Assembly: GCF_000308515.1 (NCBI RefSeq)
Contig: NZ_BAFV01000021.1
Span: 1 to 47,141 of the forward strand
Source: Nocardia carnea NBRC 14403
Lineage (GTDB): Bacteria > Actinomycetota > Actinomycetes > Mycobacteriales > Mycobacteriaceae
Reading direction: 5' to 3'
DNA: 47,141 bases
Made by a program: the position numbers and the translations under genes. Positions 25,023-34,057 of the stretch are shown here, one piece after another. Below the pieces are notes generated by a model. It saw nothing but the letters and a program-made list of their open reading frames with translations. It ran no database searches and was not told where the DNA came from. Within the stretch, counting starts at the first letter, position 1. Each line of letters begins with the position of its first letter.

Positions 25023-25592
25023 GTGAGTATCGAGATCGCCAACGAGTCGGGTATGGACGTGCCCGAGGAAGACCTTGTCGGTGTCGCCCGCTTCGTGATC
25101 GGCCGGATGGACGTGCACCCGGCGGCCGAGCTCTCGATGGTGTTGGTCGATCTCGACACCATGGCCGACCTGCATATGCGCTGGATGGATCTACCGGGAC
25201 CGACCGATGTGATGTCGTTCCCGATGGATGAACTCGAGCCCGGCGGCCGTCCCGACAGTCCGGAACCCGGACCCTCCATGCTCGGCGATATCGTGCTGTG
25301 TCCCGAGTTCGCCCTGGACCAGGCCGCCAAGGCCGGGCATTCGCTCGATCACGAACTCGCCCTGCTCACCGTGCACGGGGTACTGCATCTGCTCGGTTAC
25401 GACCATGCCGAACCGGCCGAGGAGAAGGAGATGTTCACCCTGCAGGCCCAGTTGCTGGAGCAGTGGTACGAGGAGTTGCGCGAGGAGCAGCGCCGTGCCG
25501 AGCTGGCGGCGCGCGATGCCCGGCTGCTGGACAAAACGGGGTTCGTGGCACCGGAAGAGGGCCGTTCGCGGCCGGGTGACGCACACGCGTGA
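25023..25592 (+). CDS. ybeY: rRNA maturation endoribonuclease YbeY
   Basis: YbeY is a zinc metalloprotein involved in 16S rRNA 3'-end maturation and ribosome quality control. The zinc site is [11 protein letters not shown] near residues 118-128 (three His), and [12 protein letters not shown] lies near 60-71. The 189 aa include a charged C-terminal extension (about 150-189), usual for actinobacteria. The GTG start follows a -10 box directly. The end overlaps the next GTG by four bases (GTGA). Confidence 0.94.
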   Translation: MSIEIANESGMDVPEEDLVGVARFVIGRMDVHPAAELSMVLVDLDTMADLHMRWMDLPGPTDVMSFPMDELEPGGRPDSPEPGPSMLGDIVLCPEFALDQAAKAGHSLDHELALLTVHGVLHLLGYDHAEPAEEKEMFTLQAQLLEQWYEELREEQRRAELAARDARLLDKTGFVAPEEGRSRPGDAHA

Positions 25593-26920
25593 ACGAGATG
25601 ATCCTTTTACTGCTCGCCGTGTTGCTCGCTGCGGTGGGCGGGGTTTTCGCCGCCGTGGATTCGGCGTTGAACACCTTGTCGGTGGCCCGCCTCGACGATA
25701 TGGCGCGGGGCGACCGGCCCGGGGCGGTGCGGTTGAGCCGGATCGTGGACGACCGGCCACGCTATGTGAACCTCATGGTGTTGTTGCGCATTCTGTGCGA
25801 GATCACCGCAACGGTGCTGCTGGCCGCGGCGCTGACCCGGTTCATGGACAGTGCCTGGGCGCTGCTGGTCACCGCTGTGGTGATGGTGCTGGTGTCCTAT
25901 GTGGTGATCGGGGTCGGCCCGCGCACCCTGGGCCGCCAGCATGCGTATTCGATCGCCCTCACCGCAGGGCTGCCGCTGCAGTTCATCGGTGCGCTGCTGG
26001 GCCCGCTGAGCCGGCTGCTGATCCTGCTCGGTAATGCCATCACGCCCGGTAAGGGTTTCCGGAACGGGCCGTTCGCCTCCGAGATCGAACTCCGCGAAGT
26101 GGTCGATATGGCGCGCGAACGCGGTGTGGTCGCCGACGACGAGCGCCGGATGATCCAGTCGGTATTCGAACTGGGCGATACCACCGCCCGCGCGGTGATG
26201 GTGCCGCGTACCGAAATGGTGTGGATCGAAGCCGATAAATCGGTGGCGCAGGCGATGTCGCTGGCGGTGCGCAGCGGGCATTCCCGGATTCCGGTGATCG
26301 GCGAGAATGTCGACGACATCCTCGGTGTGGTGTATCTGAAGGATCTGGTGCCCTACGCCGACCGCGGCCGCAGTGTGCGGGTGCGTGAGGTGATGCGCGA
26401 CGCGGTGTTCATGCCCGATTCCAAACCGCTCGACGATCTGCTCGACGAAATGCAGCGCCGACGCAACCATATGGCCCTGCTGGTGGACGAATACGGCGGT
26501 ATCGCCGGTCTGGTGAGCATCGAGGATGTGCTCGAGGAGATCGTGGGCGAGATCGCCGACGAGTACGACACCGACGAGACCCCGCCGATCGAAGAGCTGG
26601 AACCGGGCCGCTACCGGGTGTCGGCGCGGCTGCCGGTCGCCGACCTGGGGGATTTGTACGGGCTGCCGATCGGTGAGGAAGAAGTGGACACCGTCGGCGG
26701 TTTGCTCGCGCACGAGTTGGGGCGGGTACCGCTGCCGGGCGCGGAGGTCGTCGCGCACGGGCTGGAATTACGCGGTGAGGGTGGTGCGGACGCCCGCGGG
26801 CGGGTCCGGGTGCACACCGTGGTGGTGTCCCGGGCGCCGGAGCAGACTACGGAAACCGATGCGGAGCCGGACCGGGACCGCCCGTCCGCCCGAAGTGACG
26901 AGGGAGCAGGCGATGACTGA
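25589..26920 (+). CDS. CNNM/CBS-domain membrane protein (CorC/HlyC family)
   Basis: A hemolysin-C/CorB-type transporter. The N-terminal DUF21/CNNM membrane domain (about 1-190) shows four hydrophobic segments and [15 protein letters not shown]; a CBS pair spans about 200-330 ([17 protein letters not shown] ... [25 protein letters not shown]); and a CorC_HlyC domain spans about 345-420 ([19 protein letters not shown]). CNNM relatives export Mg2+ or Co2+. GTG 25589 overlaps the ybeY stop. The order ybeY-CBS protein-cdd-like-era is conserved in mycobacteria (Rv2366c). Confidence 0.9.
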   Translation: MNEMILLLLAVLLAAVGGVFAAVDSALNTLSVARLDDMARGDRPGAVRLSRIVDDRPRYVNLMVLLRILCEITATVLLAAALTRFMDSAWALLVTAVVMVLVSYVVIGVGPRTLGRQHAYSIALTAGLPLQFIGALLGPLSRLLILLGNAITPGKGFRNGPFASEIELREVVDMARERGVVADDERRMIQSVFELGDTTARAVMVPRTEMVWIEADKSVAQAMSLAVRSGHSRIPVIGENVDDILGVVYLKDLVPYADRGRSVRVREVMRDAVFMPDSKPLDDLLDEMQRRRNHMALLVDEYGGIAGLVSIEDVLEEIVGEIADEYDTDETPPIEELEPGRYRVSARLPVADLGDLYGLPIGEEEVDTVGGLLAHELGRVPLPGAEVVAHGLELRGEGGADARGRVRVHTVVVSRAPEQTTETDAEPDRDRPSARSDEGAGDD

Positions 26921-27263
26921 ACTGGATGCCGAGGACAACAAGCTGCTGGTTTTGGCGCGGGGGGCGCTGGGCCGCGCGGGTGGCGCCGCGGGCGCGGCGA
27001 TCCGCGATACCGACGGCCGCACCTATGCTGCCGGTGAGGTGGGATTGCAGGCGTTGCGGCTGACGGCGTTGCAGTCGGCGGTGGCCGCGGCGATCTCCAG
27101 CGGCGCGGAGGGTTTCGAGGCGGCCGTCGTGGTGGGCGGTAAGTTCGCCGACGCGGGGGTAACGGCTGTGCGTGAGGTCTCCGCGGGTGCGCGGATCATC
27201 TTCGCCGACACATCGGGTGCCGTTTTCGATATCGCCGAGGGGTACGAGGCCACCGATGCCTGA
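26913..27263 (+). CDS. Cytidine deaminase-fold protein lacking zinc ligands
   Basis: A 116-aa protein of the type often labelled cytidine deaminase at this locus (Rv2365c). The fold signature is kept ([33 protein letters not shown]), but where active deaminases have HAE or CAE this protein has TALQSA, and the PCxxC zinc motif is missing. It is therefore unlikely to deaminate nucleosides. ATG 26913 overlaps the preceding gene by eight bases, and its end overlaps era by eight bases, which implies coupled expression and perhaps a role with Era or ribosome assembly. Confidence 0.75.
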   Translation: MTELDAEDNKLLVLARGALGRAGGAAGAAIRDTDGRTYAAGEVGLQALRLTALQSAVAAAISSGAEGFEAAVVVGGKFADAGVTAVREVSAGARIIFADTSGAVFDIAEGYEATDA

Positions 27264-28170
27264 ATCCGGTGATCGGGAGTTCCGGTCCGGTTTCGTCTGT
27301 TTCGTCGGCCGCCCGAATACGGGTAAATCGACGCTGACCAATGCGCTGGTGGGGGCGAAGATCGCGATCACCAGTTCGCGGCCGCAGACCACCCGCCACA
27401 CCATCCGCGGGATCGTGCACCGGGAGCACACCCAGTTGATCCTGGTGGATACCCCGGGTCTGCACCGGCCCCGTACTCTGCTCGGCCAGCGACTCAACGA
27501 TCTGGTGCGCGATACCTATTCCGAGGTGGATGTGATCGCGCTGTGTATCCCGGCGGACGAGAAGATCGGCCCGGGGGACCGCTGGATCGTGCAGCAGGTA
27601 CGGCAGATGGCGCCGAAGACCACCCTGCTCGGTGTGGTCACCAAAATCGACAAGGTCGGCCGGGATCAGATCGCGAAACAACTTGTCGCGGTTTCCGAAC
27701 TGCTCGGGCCGGATTCCGATGTCATCCCGGTCTCGGCCGTCAAGGGGGAGCAGGTCGAGCTGCTGATCGATCTGATCGCCTCGAAGATGCCGCCCGGCCC
27801 GGCGTTCTATCCCGACGGGGAACTCACCGACGAACCCGAGGAAACCCTGATGGCCGAGCTCATCCGGGAGGCCGCACTCGAGGGGGTGCGTGACGAGCTG
27901 CCGCATTCGCTGGCGGTGGTGATCGAGGAGGTGCTGCCGCGCGAGGAGCACGAGGGCATGCTCGATGTGCATGCGTTGCTGTATGTGGAGCGGCCGAGTC
28001 AGAAGGCGATCATCATCGGAAAGGGTGGCGCGCGACTGAAAGAGGTCGGCACCAACGCCCGGAAACAGATCGAACATATTCTCGGCACCCGTATCTACCT
28101 GCATCTGCATGTGAAGATCGCGAAGGACTGGCAGCGCGACCCCAAACAGCTGGGCAAACTCGGCTTCTAG
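27256..28170 (+). CDS. era: GTPase Era
   Basis: Era is an essential GTPase that binds the 3' end of 16S rRNA during 30S assembly. G1 GRPNTGKST (18-26), G2 region RHTIRGI, G3 DTPGLHRP, G4 TKIDK and a C-terminal KH domain (about 205-290, with KAIIIGKGGARLKEVG) are all present in 304 aa. ATG 27256 overlaps the previous stop. This start fits Era N termini; the longer frame from 27172 is out of context. Confidence 0.95.
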   Translation: MPESGDREFRSGFVCFVGRPNTGKSTLTNALVGAKIAITSSRPQTTRHTIRGIVHREHTQLILVDTPGLHRPRTLLGQRLNDLVRDTYSEVDVIALCIPADEKIGPGDRWIVQQVRQMAPKTTLLGVVTKIDKVGRDQIAKQLVAVSELLGPDSDVIPVSAVKGEQVELLIDLIASKMPPGPAFYPDGELTDEPEETLMAELIREAALEGVRDELPHSLAVVIEEVLPREEHEGMLDVHALLYVERPSQKAIIIGKGGARLKEVGTNARKQIEHILGTRIYLHLHVKIAKDWQRDPKQLGKLGF

Positions 28171-28394
28171 AGCGAACTCGGCCGACGTCTTTTCGATACT
28201 GAGTGTTGGCTGAGGTTTGGCCTGCTCGGGTGGCGCCGGTTGGACTAGGCCGATATGCTTCGGCCCCGATACCCGAAAACGGCGGAGCGAAACCAGTTTT
28301 CATCCGACGATTCGGTAACGGGGCACGATGGGGTGTCGGATGCGGGCTCGGCGTGGAGTCGGCAGGACTTGGCGCGAGCGGGGGTACCCGACCT
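28171..28394. other. Intergenic region before the conservon
   Basis: About 220 bases. The cvnA frame is open from 28203, but the extension reads as Gly/Arg-rich sequence without the conserved start. No clear terminator of era or strong -35/-10 pair for cvnA is seen. Confidence 0.35.
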
Positions 28395-29969
28395 ATGTAC
28401 GAATCGGTGGTGGCGAGCGGTCCGGACAGGCCTGGGCCGGCGGACCGGCGGCAGTGGGTGGCTCCCGCGCTTGCACTGGCGATCTCGGTGACGATCGGTG
28501 TCGGACTGGTCGCCGGCGCCATGCTCTCGGTGGCTCCACCCGACCGGATGCTCACGGCCGTATGGATTTCCGTCGCCGTCGTCGCAGCCTGCACCGCGGT
28601 CACCACCGCGGTGTATGTCCGGGGGCTGTTCGGTGCCGAACAGCAGCGCCGGGCGGAAACGGCACGTCTGCTGGCCCGGGCGGAGGCCCGGGTCGCGGCC
28701 GCCGAACAGGCCGTCGCCGTGGAGAAGGAGGCCACCGCGGCCAGTGAGCGGCGCCGGTCGGCGGCCATTGCGGCGCTGGCGAACGCGTCCGGCCGGATGC
28801 AGGCCATGACCACCAGCATGCTGGCCGAACTGCAGGATCTGGAACATCGATACGCCGACCAGACCGTGCTCGCCGATCTGCTGAAACTCGATCACGCCAC
28901 CGCCCAGGCCGGCCGCCTCGCCGACAGTATCGCGATCCTCAGCGGTGCACGCACCGGACGGCGCTGGGCCAAACCCATTGTGCTGGAACGGGTGCTGCGT
29001 GCGGCCATCGGGCGGGTCGGCGGTTATCAGCGGGTGCGGATGCGGGCCATCGCCGAGATCGCGATCGCCGGGCACGCGGCCGAAGGTGTTATCCACGCCC
29101 TGTCCGAACTGGTCGACAATGCCTGCCGGTTCTCGCCGCCCACCACCGAGGTGCATATCTACGCCGCGGAGATCCCGGCGGGCGTGGTGGTGACGATCGA
29201 GGACAGCGGACTGGTGATGAGCGAAACCTCGCTGCGCCGCGCACAGACCACGGTATCCGGGACCGAGGACGCGACCGAGGGCCTGTCGTCGCTCAACGGC
29301 ACCCGGTTCGGGCTGGCGGTCGTCGGCCGGCTCGCCCGTAAACACGGACTCACCGTCAGCTACCGGCCTTCGGCCATCGGCGGCACCGCTGCGGTGGTGA
29401 TGATCCCCCGCGACCTCACCGCCCGGATCGAACCACCGGCCACTCCGGCATTGCCCGCCGGGAATTCGGCGGGGCAGCCAGGACTGCCCGCGGGCATGAC
29501 CACCGGCTTCTCCGGATCGGTCTCCGATACCGGCTCCCGCTATCGGACCGCTCCCGCACCCGTCGACGCCCGGGACACCGGCTATCCGGCGCAGTCCTCG
29601 TACACCTCGGGTCGCCATCAGGTCACGCAGTACACATCGGGGCAGTTTCCGGCGTCGATATCGGAGATCTCGGCGACCACCACAACGGTCCTGCCCAAAC
29701 GGCGCAGGGGCAGCACCCTGGCCGCCGCCCACCCCGAAGGCCTGCCCGACCGGCCCGATCTCGATCTCGATCTCTTCGATGGTTCCGCACCGGAGGACAC
29801 CGCCGCGAAACATCGGTCGACGGCTTCGGCCATGGGGGCGTTCCAACGCGCGGTCACCGGCCGGGCGGAAGAGGACCCCCAGCCCTTCGGCGGACCGATC
29901 GGGTCGCCCGGCAACGGCGCCGCGCGACCGGCGCGTCATTCCACGACAACCGATTGGGAGAACGATTGA
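28395..29969 (+). CDS. cvnA: Conservon membrane sensor ATPase CvnA
   Basis: The histidine-kinase-like sensor of an actinobacterial conservon. Two membrane spans (about 22-45 and 52-76) flank a short outside loop, followed by a coiled region (80-125), a helical DHp-like region with LLKLDHATAQ (163-171), and an HATPase_c domain with N-box ELVDNACRFSPP (238-249), G1 IEDSG (268-272) and later Gly-rich ATP-lid residues. The tail (about 350-524) is disordered and rich in Pro/Ser/Thr. Unlike many relatives it lacks a large sensing domain outside. The ATG follows GCGGGGG; the stop overlaps cvnB by one base (TGATG). No response regulator is adjacent. Confidence 0.85.
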   Translation: MYESVVASGPDRPGPADRRQWVAPALALAISVTIGVGLVAGAMLSVAPPDRMLTAVWISVAVVAACTAVTTAVYVRGLFGAEQQRRAETARLLARAEARVAAAEQAVAVEKEATAASERRRSAAIAALANASGRMQAMTTSMLAELQDLEHRYADQTVLADLLKLDHATAQAGRLADSIAILSGARTGRRWAKPIVLERVLRAAIGRVGGYQRVRMRAIAEIAIAGHAAEGVIHALSELVDNACRFSPPTTEVHIYAAEIPAGVVVTIEDSGLVMSETSLRRAQTTVSGTEDATEGLSSLNGTRFGLAVVGRLARKHGLTVSYRPSAIGGTAAVVMIPRDLTARIEPPATPALPAGNSAGQPGLPAGMTTGFSGSVSDTGSRYRTAPAPVDARDTGYPAQSSYTSGRHQVTQYTSGQFPASISEISATTTTVLPKRRRGSTLAAAHPEGLPDRPDLDLDLFDGSAPEDTAAKHRSTASAMGAFQRAVTGRAEEDPQPFGGPIGSPGNGAARPARHSTTTDWEND

Positions 29970-30388
29970 TGACCGTGACATCGGATCCGGCGCAATTGGA
30001 CTGGCTGCTACAGCGGCTGCTGAGCGAAACCACCGGTGCCCGGCACGCGGTACTGCTCGCCGCCGACGGTATCCAGATGTGTCATACCGCCGGGTTGTCG
30101 ACGGACCAGGCCGACCGGCTCGCCGCCATCGCCTCCGGTGTGCAGGCCCTGGCCGGTAGCGCCTCCGCGGAATTCGGCAACGGCCGTGGCGGAGTGCGAC
30201 AGTCGATGACCGAGTTCTACGGCGGGATCCTGTTCATCGTCGGCGCCGGTGCGGGCGCCCAGATCGCGGTCCTCGCCGCCGACGACGCCGACGCCGGCCT
30301 GGTCGGCGCGCAGATGGCCGCGCTGATCGAACAAGTTGGGGAGTATCTGTCCGCACCGCCGCGGGGGAGTAGAGCGAGACTGCTGTGA
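29969..30388 (+). CDS. cvnB: Conservon roadblock/LC7 protein CvnB
   Basis: A 139-aa roadblock/LC7 domain protein, the family that modulates small Ras-like GTPases. LDWLLQRLLSETTGARHAVLLAADGIQMC is the typical N-terminal helix and first strands, and the central part covers the ASGVQALAGS and MTEFYGGILFIVGAG segments. GGGAGAA lies before ATG 29969. It overlaps cvnC by four bases and is expected to act on the GTPase CvnD. Confidence 0.9.
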   Translation: MTVTSDPAQLDWLLQRLLSETTGARHAVLLAADGIQMCHTAGLSTDQADRLAAIASGVQALAGSASAEFGNGRGGVRQSMTEFYGGILFIVGAGAGAQIAVLAADDADAGLVGAQMAALIEQVGEYLSAPPRGSRARLL

Positions 30389-30744
30389 ACCGCCCCGGCC
30401 GCGATGACGAACCCGACCGTTTCTACACCCTCACCGGCGGCCGTGCCGCCCCCACCACCGAAGAATTCGATCCGGTCACCCTGGTGGTCAGTGAATGCGC
30501 GCCGGCACCGGCGATGCAGCGCGAACACGCGGCCATCCTGACCATGTGCCGGCAGCCGACCGCGGTGGTGGAGATCGCCGCCGAACTGCGGCTGCCGATC
30601 GGCATCGCGACGGTTCTGGTCGCGGATCTGCTGCACTCCGGCAAGGTCACCGTGCGCCACCCCGAACTCGCCACGGGACCCTACGGCGACACATTCGATA
30701 TCGACATGCTCGAGAAGGTGCTAGTTGGACTCCGTAGCCTTTGA
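30385..30744 (+). CDS. cvnC: Conservon DUF742 protein CvnC
   Basis: A 119-aa DUF742 protein with a winged-helix-like fold. RFYTLTGGRAAP near the start and the central REHAAILTMCRQPTAVVEIAAEL ... VLVADLLHSGKV are family hallmarks. GTG 30385 overlaps the cvnB stop; the end overlaps cvnD by 20 bases. In conservons it forms a membrane-proximal complex with CvnA, CvnB and CvnD; a DNA-binding role has not been established. Confidence 0.9.
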   Translation: MNRPGRDDEPDRFYTLTGGRAAPTTEEFDPVTLVVSECAPAPAMQREHAAILTMCRQPTAVVEIAAELRLPIGIATVLVADLLHSGKVTVRHPELATGPYGDTFDIDMLEKVLVGLRSL

Positions 30745-31348
30745 TGATCGCCCCACCCGTGCCCGTGCGCCGCTGGCAGGTTCGGTGCGGCACGGCCTGA
30801 AAGTCGTTGTCGTCGGCGGCTTCGGGGTGGGTAAGACGACCATGGTCCGCGCGGTCAGCGAGATCCAGCCGCTGGACACCGAAGCGGTGATGACCGATGC
30901 CGGGATCGGTGTCGACGATCTGTCCGGGGTGACCGGGAAGTCCACCACCACGGTCGCCTTCGATTTCGGGCGGATCAGCCTGTCCGACGAATATGTGCTG
31001 TACGTGTTCGGAGCCCCAGGGCAGGAACGGTTCTGGTTCCTGTGGGATCGGCTGTTCACCGGCGCGCTGGGCGCGGTGGTGCTGGTGGACCCGCGCCGGA
31101 TCAGCGATTCCTGGTACGCCATCGACCGGCTCGAGTACCAGGGCACGCCGTTCGTGGTCGCGTGCAATTCGTTCGAGCCCGTGCCGCCACCGCTGGACGA
31201 GGTCCGCGATGCCCTCGACCTGGACCCGCACGTCCCGCTGTTCGGGTGTGACGCGCGCTCGCGGGATTCCGGCAAACAGGTGCTGATCGGGCTGGTCGAG
31301 CACCTCATCGAGCGGCAGGCGGCGGCCGTAGTGGAGGTGCGGTTGTGA
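30725..31348 (+). CDS. cvnD: Conservon small GTPase CvnD
   Basis: A Ras-like ATP/GTP-binding protein of 207 aa. The P-loop GGFGVGKT lies at 31-38, the switch II-like APGQERFWFLW in the middle, and the base-recognition loop is the divergent CNSFEP instead of NKxD. A TTG start at 30725, eight bases after AGAAGG, gives the usual MDSVAF N terminus; it lies inside the end of cvnC. The end overlaps the first P450 gene by four bases, so all six conservon genes overlap. Confidence 0.88.
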   Translation: MDSVAFDDRPTRARAPLAGSVRHGLKVVVVGGFGVGKTTMVRAVSEIQPLDTEAVMTDAGIGVDDLSGVTGKSTTTVAFDFGRISLSDEYVLYVFGAPGQERFWFLWDRLFTGALGAVVLVDPRRISDSWYAIDRLEYQGTPFVVACNSFEPVPPPLDEVRDALDLDPHVPLFGCDARSRDSGKQVLIGLVEHLIERQAAAVVEVRL

Positions 31349-32628
31349 CCGGTCTCGAGTACAACGCCGGCCTGCCTGCCGCGAGTTGCCCAGCGGCGCA
31401 ACCCGGCGCGGTCCGCCTGGACGGACCCGGTTTCCACACCGACCCCGCGCTGCTCTACACCCGGATGCGGTCCGAGCACGGCCCGGTGGTGGCGGTGGAA
31501 CTCATCGGCGGGATCCCCGCGTGGCTGGTGATCGGCTACCGGGAACTGCATCAGGTCACCACGGATGGTGTGTTGTTCCCGCGGGATTCGGCGCTGTGGA
31601 ACCAATGGCCGGCGATCCTGCCGGATTGGCCGCTGCTGCCGATGGTGGGCCGCCCGCAACCGGGCATCTATTTCACCGCCGGCGCCGCACACGCCCGGCA
31701 TGTGGCGCTGGTGGAGCCCGCGCTGGAATCGGTGGACCCGTTCGCGCTGCGCAGCGCGTGCGAAAAACTCGCCGACGGCCTCATCGACCGGTTCTGCGGC
31801 CGCGGCCACGCGGATGTGGTCACCGAATTCGCCGAACTGCTCCCGGTGCTGACCTTGGCGTGGATCCTGGGCGTACCCGAAGCCGACGGACCCTATCTGG
31901 CACAGACGATGCAGGTGCTGTGTGACGGCGGTCCCGAAGCCCCGGCCGCCTACCAGCGGTTCGTCGAATACATGCAGCAGTTGCTGGTGCAGAAGAAACT
32001 TCAGCCGGGCCAGGATCTGGTGTCACGGATGCTCGCCGATCCCACGCCGTTCGCGGACGAAGAGTATGTGCTGAATATGCAGTCGGTCACCGCGGCCGGG
32101 CATCTGCCGACCGCCGACTGGATCGGTAATTCGATCCGCCTCATGCTGGTCGACGACCGGTTCGCCGCCGCGTTCGGCGCGGCCCGGCACAGTATCGGGC
32201 AGGCCATGACCGAGGTGCTCTGGGAAGATACGCCGACCCAGATCCTGGCCGGTCGCTGGGTCGCGCGCGATACCCGGCTCGGTGAGGCACTTGTGCGCCG
32301 CGGCGATATGTTGCTGCTCGGCCTGGCCGCCGCCAATTCCGATCCGCATATCCGCCAGTACACCGGCGACGGCGCCGACCCGGCGCATTCCGGTAACGCC
32401 GCCCATTTCGCGTTCGGGCACGGCGAATACCGCTGTCCTTTCCCGGCCCAGCAGATCGCCGAGATCATCGCCCGCACCGGTATCGAGGTCCTGCTCGACC
32501 GGCTACCCGATCTGGATCTCGCGGTTCCCGCAGACTCTCTGGGCCGTCGGCCGTCCCCGTTCCTGCGCGGGTTCACGTCTCTCCCCGTTCGTTTCACTCC
32601 TGTTCCCGCCGTTGGAGGTGGCTCGTGA
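31345..32628 (+). CDS. Conservon cytochrome P450 without ExxR (CYP157-like)
   Basis: A 427-aa P450-fold protein. The heme-ligand region reads FAFGHGEYRCPFP with C364, but the usual Gly two residues after Cys is Phe. In the K helix the ExxR motif is EVLW (290-293), so the Arg is replaced by Trp. The I-helix reads AAGHLPT (250-256), lacking the normal AGxE/DT oxygen-activation pair at the right spacing. CYP157 proteins of Streptomyces conservons are known to lack ExxR in this way and occur next to a second P450, so this is probably the same family. Catalysis is uncertain; a structural or signalling role in the conservon is possible. Confidence 0.85.
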   Translation: MTGLEYNAGLPAASCPAAQPGAVRLDGPGFHTDPALLYTRMRSEHGPVVAVELIGGIPAWLVIGYRELHQVTTDGVLFPRDSALWNQWPAILPDWPLLPMVGRPQPGIYFTAGAAHARHVALVEPALESVDPFALRSACEKLADGLIDRFCGRGHADVVTEFAELLPVLTLAWILGVPEADGPYLAQTMQVLCDGGPEAPAAYQRFVEYMQQLLVQKKLQPGQDLVSRMLADPTPFADEEYVLNMQSVTAAGHLPTADWIGNSIRLMLVDDRFAAAFGAARHSIGQAMTEVLWEDTPTQILAGRWVARDTRLGEALVRRGDMLLLGLAAANSDPHIRQYTGDGADPAHSGNAAHFAFGHGEYRCPFPAQQIAEIIARTGIEVLLDRLPDLDLAVPADSLGRRPSPFLRGFTSLPVRFTPVPAVGGGS

Positions 32629-33860
32629 GCCAGCAATGCCCGCATACCGCGACCCTGACCATCGACCCCATGGTCGCCGATCTCGCGGAGGAGACCCGCA
32701 CCTTGTGTGAGGGCCCGGAGCTCACGAAAATCGACCTGATGGGTGCCCCGGCATGGACCGTCACCCGGCACAACCTGGCGCGGCAGCTTCTCGGCGACAC
32801 CCGTCTGGTCAAAGATCACACGCAGTGGAATCTGTGGCAGTCCGGCGCGGTGACCCGGGAATGGCCGCTGATCGGCATGATCGACGCGGGCCGTTCCATG
32901 TTCACCGTCGACGGTGCCGAACACCGCCGGCTGCGTATCAAGACCACCCGTGCGCTGGCGCCGCGCCGGCTGGGAGCGCTGCGGCCGAAGATCGAACAGT
33001 TCACCGCCGAACTCCTCGACGATCTGGCGGCGGCCGGTGCCGAGGGCGTGGTGGATCTGAAGCAGGTTTTCGCCTATCCGCTGCCGATGCGGGTGATCAG
33101 TGAACTGATGGGCGTGCCGCGCACCGATCACACCTACCTGCTCGAGTCGTACAAGAAGTTCTTCTCGCTGCTCACACCGCATGACGAGCGGATGCGGATC
33201 TACGGCGAACTCGACAACTACTACACCGGCCTGATCCGGGAGAAGGCCGCGAACCCGGCCGACGATCTCACCTCCGATTTCCTCCACGATGTGGCCGACG
33301 GCGAAACCCCGCTCACCGAGGAAGAAGTACACGGCAACCTCAAGGCGCTGGTGGCCGCCGGTCACGAAACCACCGTCAGCCTGATCGTCATGACCACCCG
33401 CGCCCTGCTCGGTCACCCGGAACAGCTGGCCGCGATCCGGGCCGGGGAACGCACCTGGGAGGAAGCGATCGAGGAGACGCTGCGCTGGGACGGCCCCGTC
33501 ATCCACCTGCTGATGCGTTTCGCCACCGAGGACATCACCGTCGGTGAGCACACCATCGAAAAAGGCGACGGTGTGGTCATGTCCTATCGCGCCATCGGCC
33601 GCGACCGCGGAGTGCACGGCGCCGACGCCGACACCTTCGATATCACCCGCTCGACCGCGAACCGCAATATCTCCTTCGGCTACGGCCCGCATATCTGCCC
33701 CGGTGCGGCCCTGGCCCGGCTGGAGGCCGGCATCGCCCTGCCCGCCCTGTTCGACCGCTTCCCGAACCTGCGCGCCGATATCGCCCTCACCGAACACGGC
33801 AACCTGCCCGTATTGACCCAGAACGATCCCGCGCCTTTCCCGGTCCATCTCGGAACCTAG
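32625..33860 (+). CDS. Conservon cytochrome P450 (CYP154-like)
   Basis: A complete bacterial class I P450 of 411 aa. The I-helix is AAGHETT (about 244-250), the K-helix EETLR (ExxR at 284-287) and the heme loop FGYGPHICPG with C358. The N terminus MSQQCPHTATLTIDP and overall pattern match the CYP154/CYP156 proteins paired with CYP157 in conservons. The GTG overlaps the previous stop (GTGA). It needs a ferredoxin and reductase; none is encoded next to it. The substrate is unknown. Confidence 0.9.
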   Translation: MSQQCPHTATLTIDPMVADLAEETRTLCEGPELTKIDLMGAPAWTVTRHNLARQLLGDTRLVKDHTQWNLWQSGAVTREWPLIGMIDAGRSMFTVDGAEHRRLRIKTTRALAPRRLGALRPKIEQFTAELLDDLAAAGAEGVVDLKQVFAYPLPMRVISELMGVPRTDHTYLLESYKKFFSLLTPHDERMRIYGELDNYYTGLIREKAANPADDLTSDFLHDVADGETPLTEEEVHGNLKALVAAGHETTVSLIVMTTRALLGHPEQLAAIRAGERTWEEAIEETLRWDGPVIHLLMRFATEDITVGEHTIEKGDGVVMSYRAIGRDRGVHGADADTFDITRSTANRNISFGYGPHICPGAALARLEAGIALPALFDRFPNLRADIALTEHGNLPVLTQNDPAPFPVHLGT

Positions 33861-34045
33861 AACCGGCGCCGGTCCAGTCGGCCGCCGAATTCCGGCGCGA
33901 CTCATCTGCGCGATATGCCAAGGTGGTCCGGCGCATGCCTGCCCGCCGATGCGACCAGCGGCCCTTCTGCACGGTCGGCCTCCGCCGGGCAGACCGGATC
34001 CGCGCCGAATGCGGCCCGGATCCGTACCGCCGCCGGTGGCGCCAA

Positions 34046-34051
34046 TAGACT
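34046..34051 (+). promoter_or_regulatory. -10 box for leaderless recO
   Basis: TAGACT ends six bases before the recO GTG at 34058; no Shine-Dalgarno sequence is present. Predicted to give a leaderless mRNA. The ~190 bases between the P450 gene and recO otherwise hold no gene. Confidence 0.5.
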
Positions 34052-34057
34052 GAGCCC

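Noticed and set aside
32001..33905. A 634-codon minus-strand open frame opposite the P450 genes
   Set aside because: Antisense shadow of the P450 coding sequences, whose heme and ExxR motifs prove the plus-strand reading.
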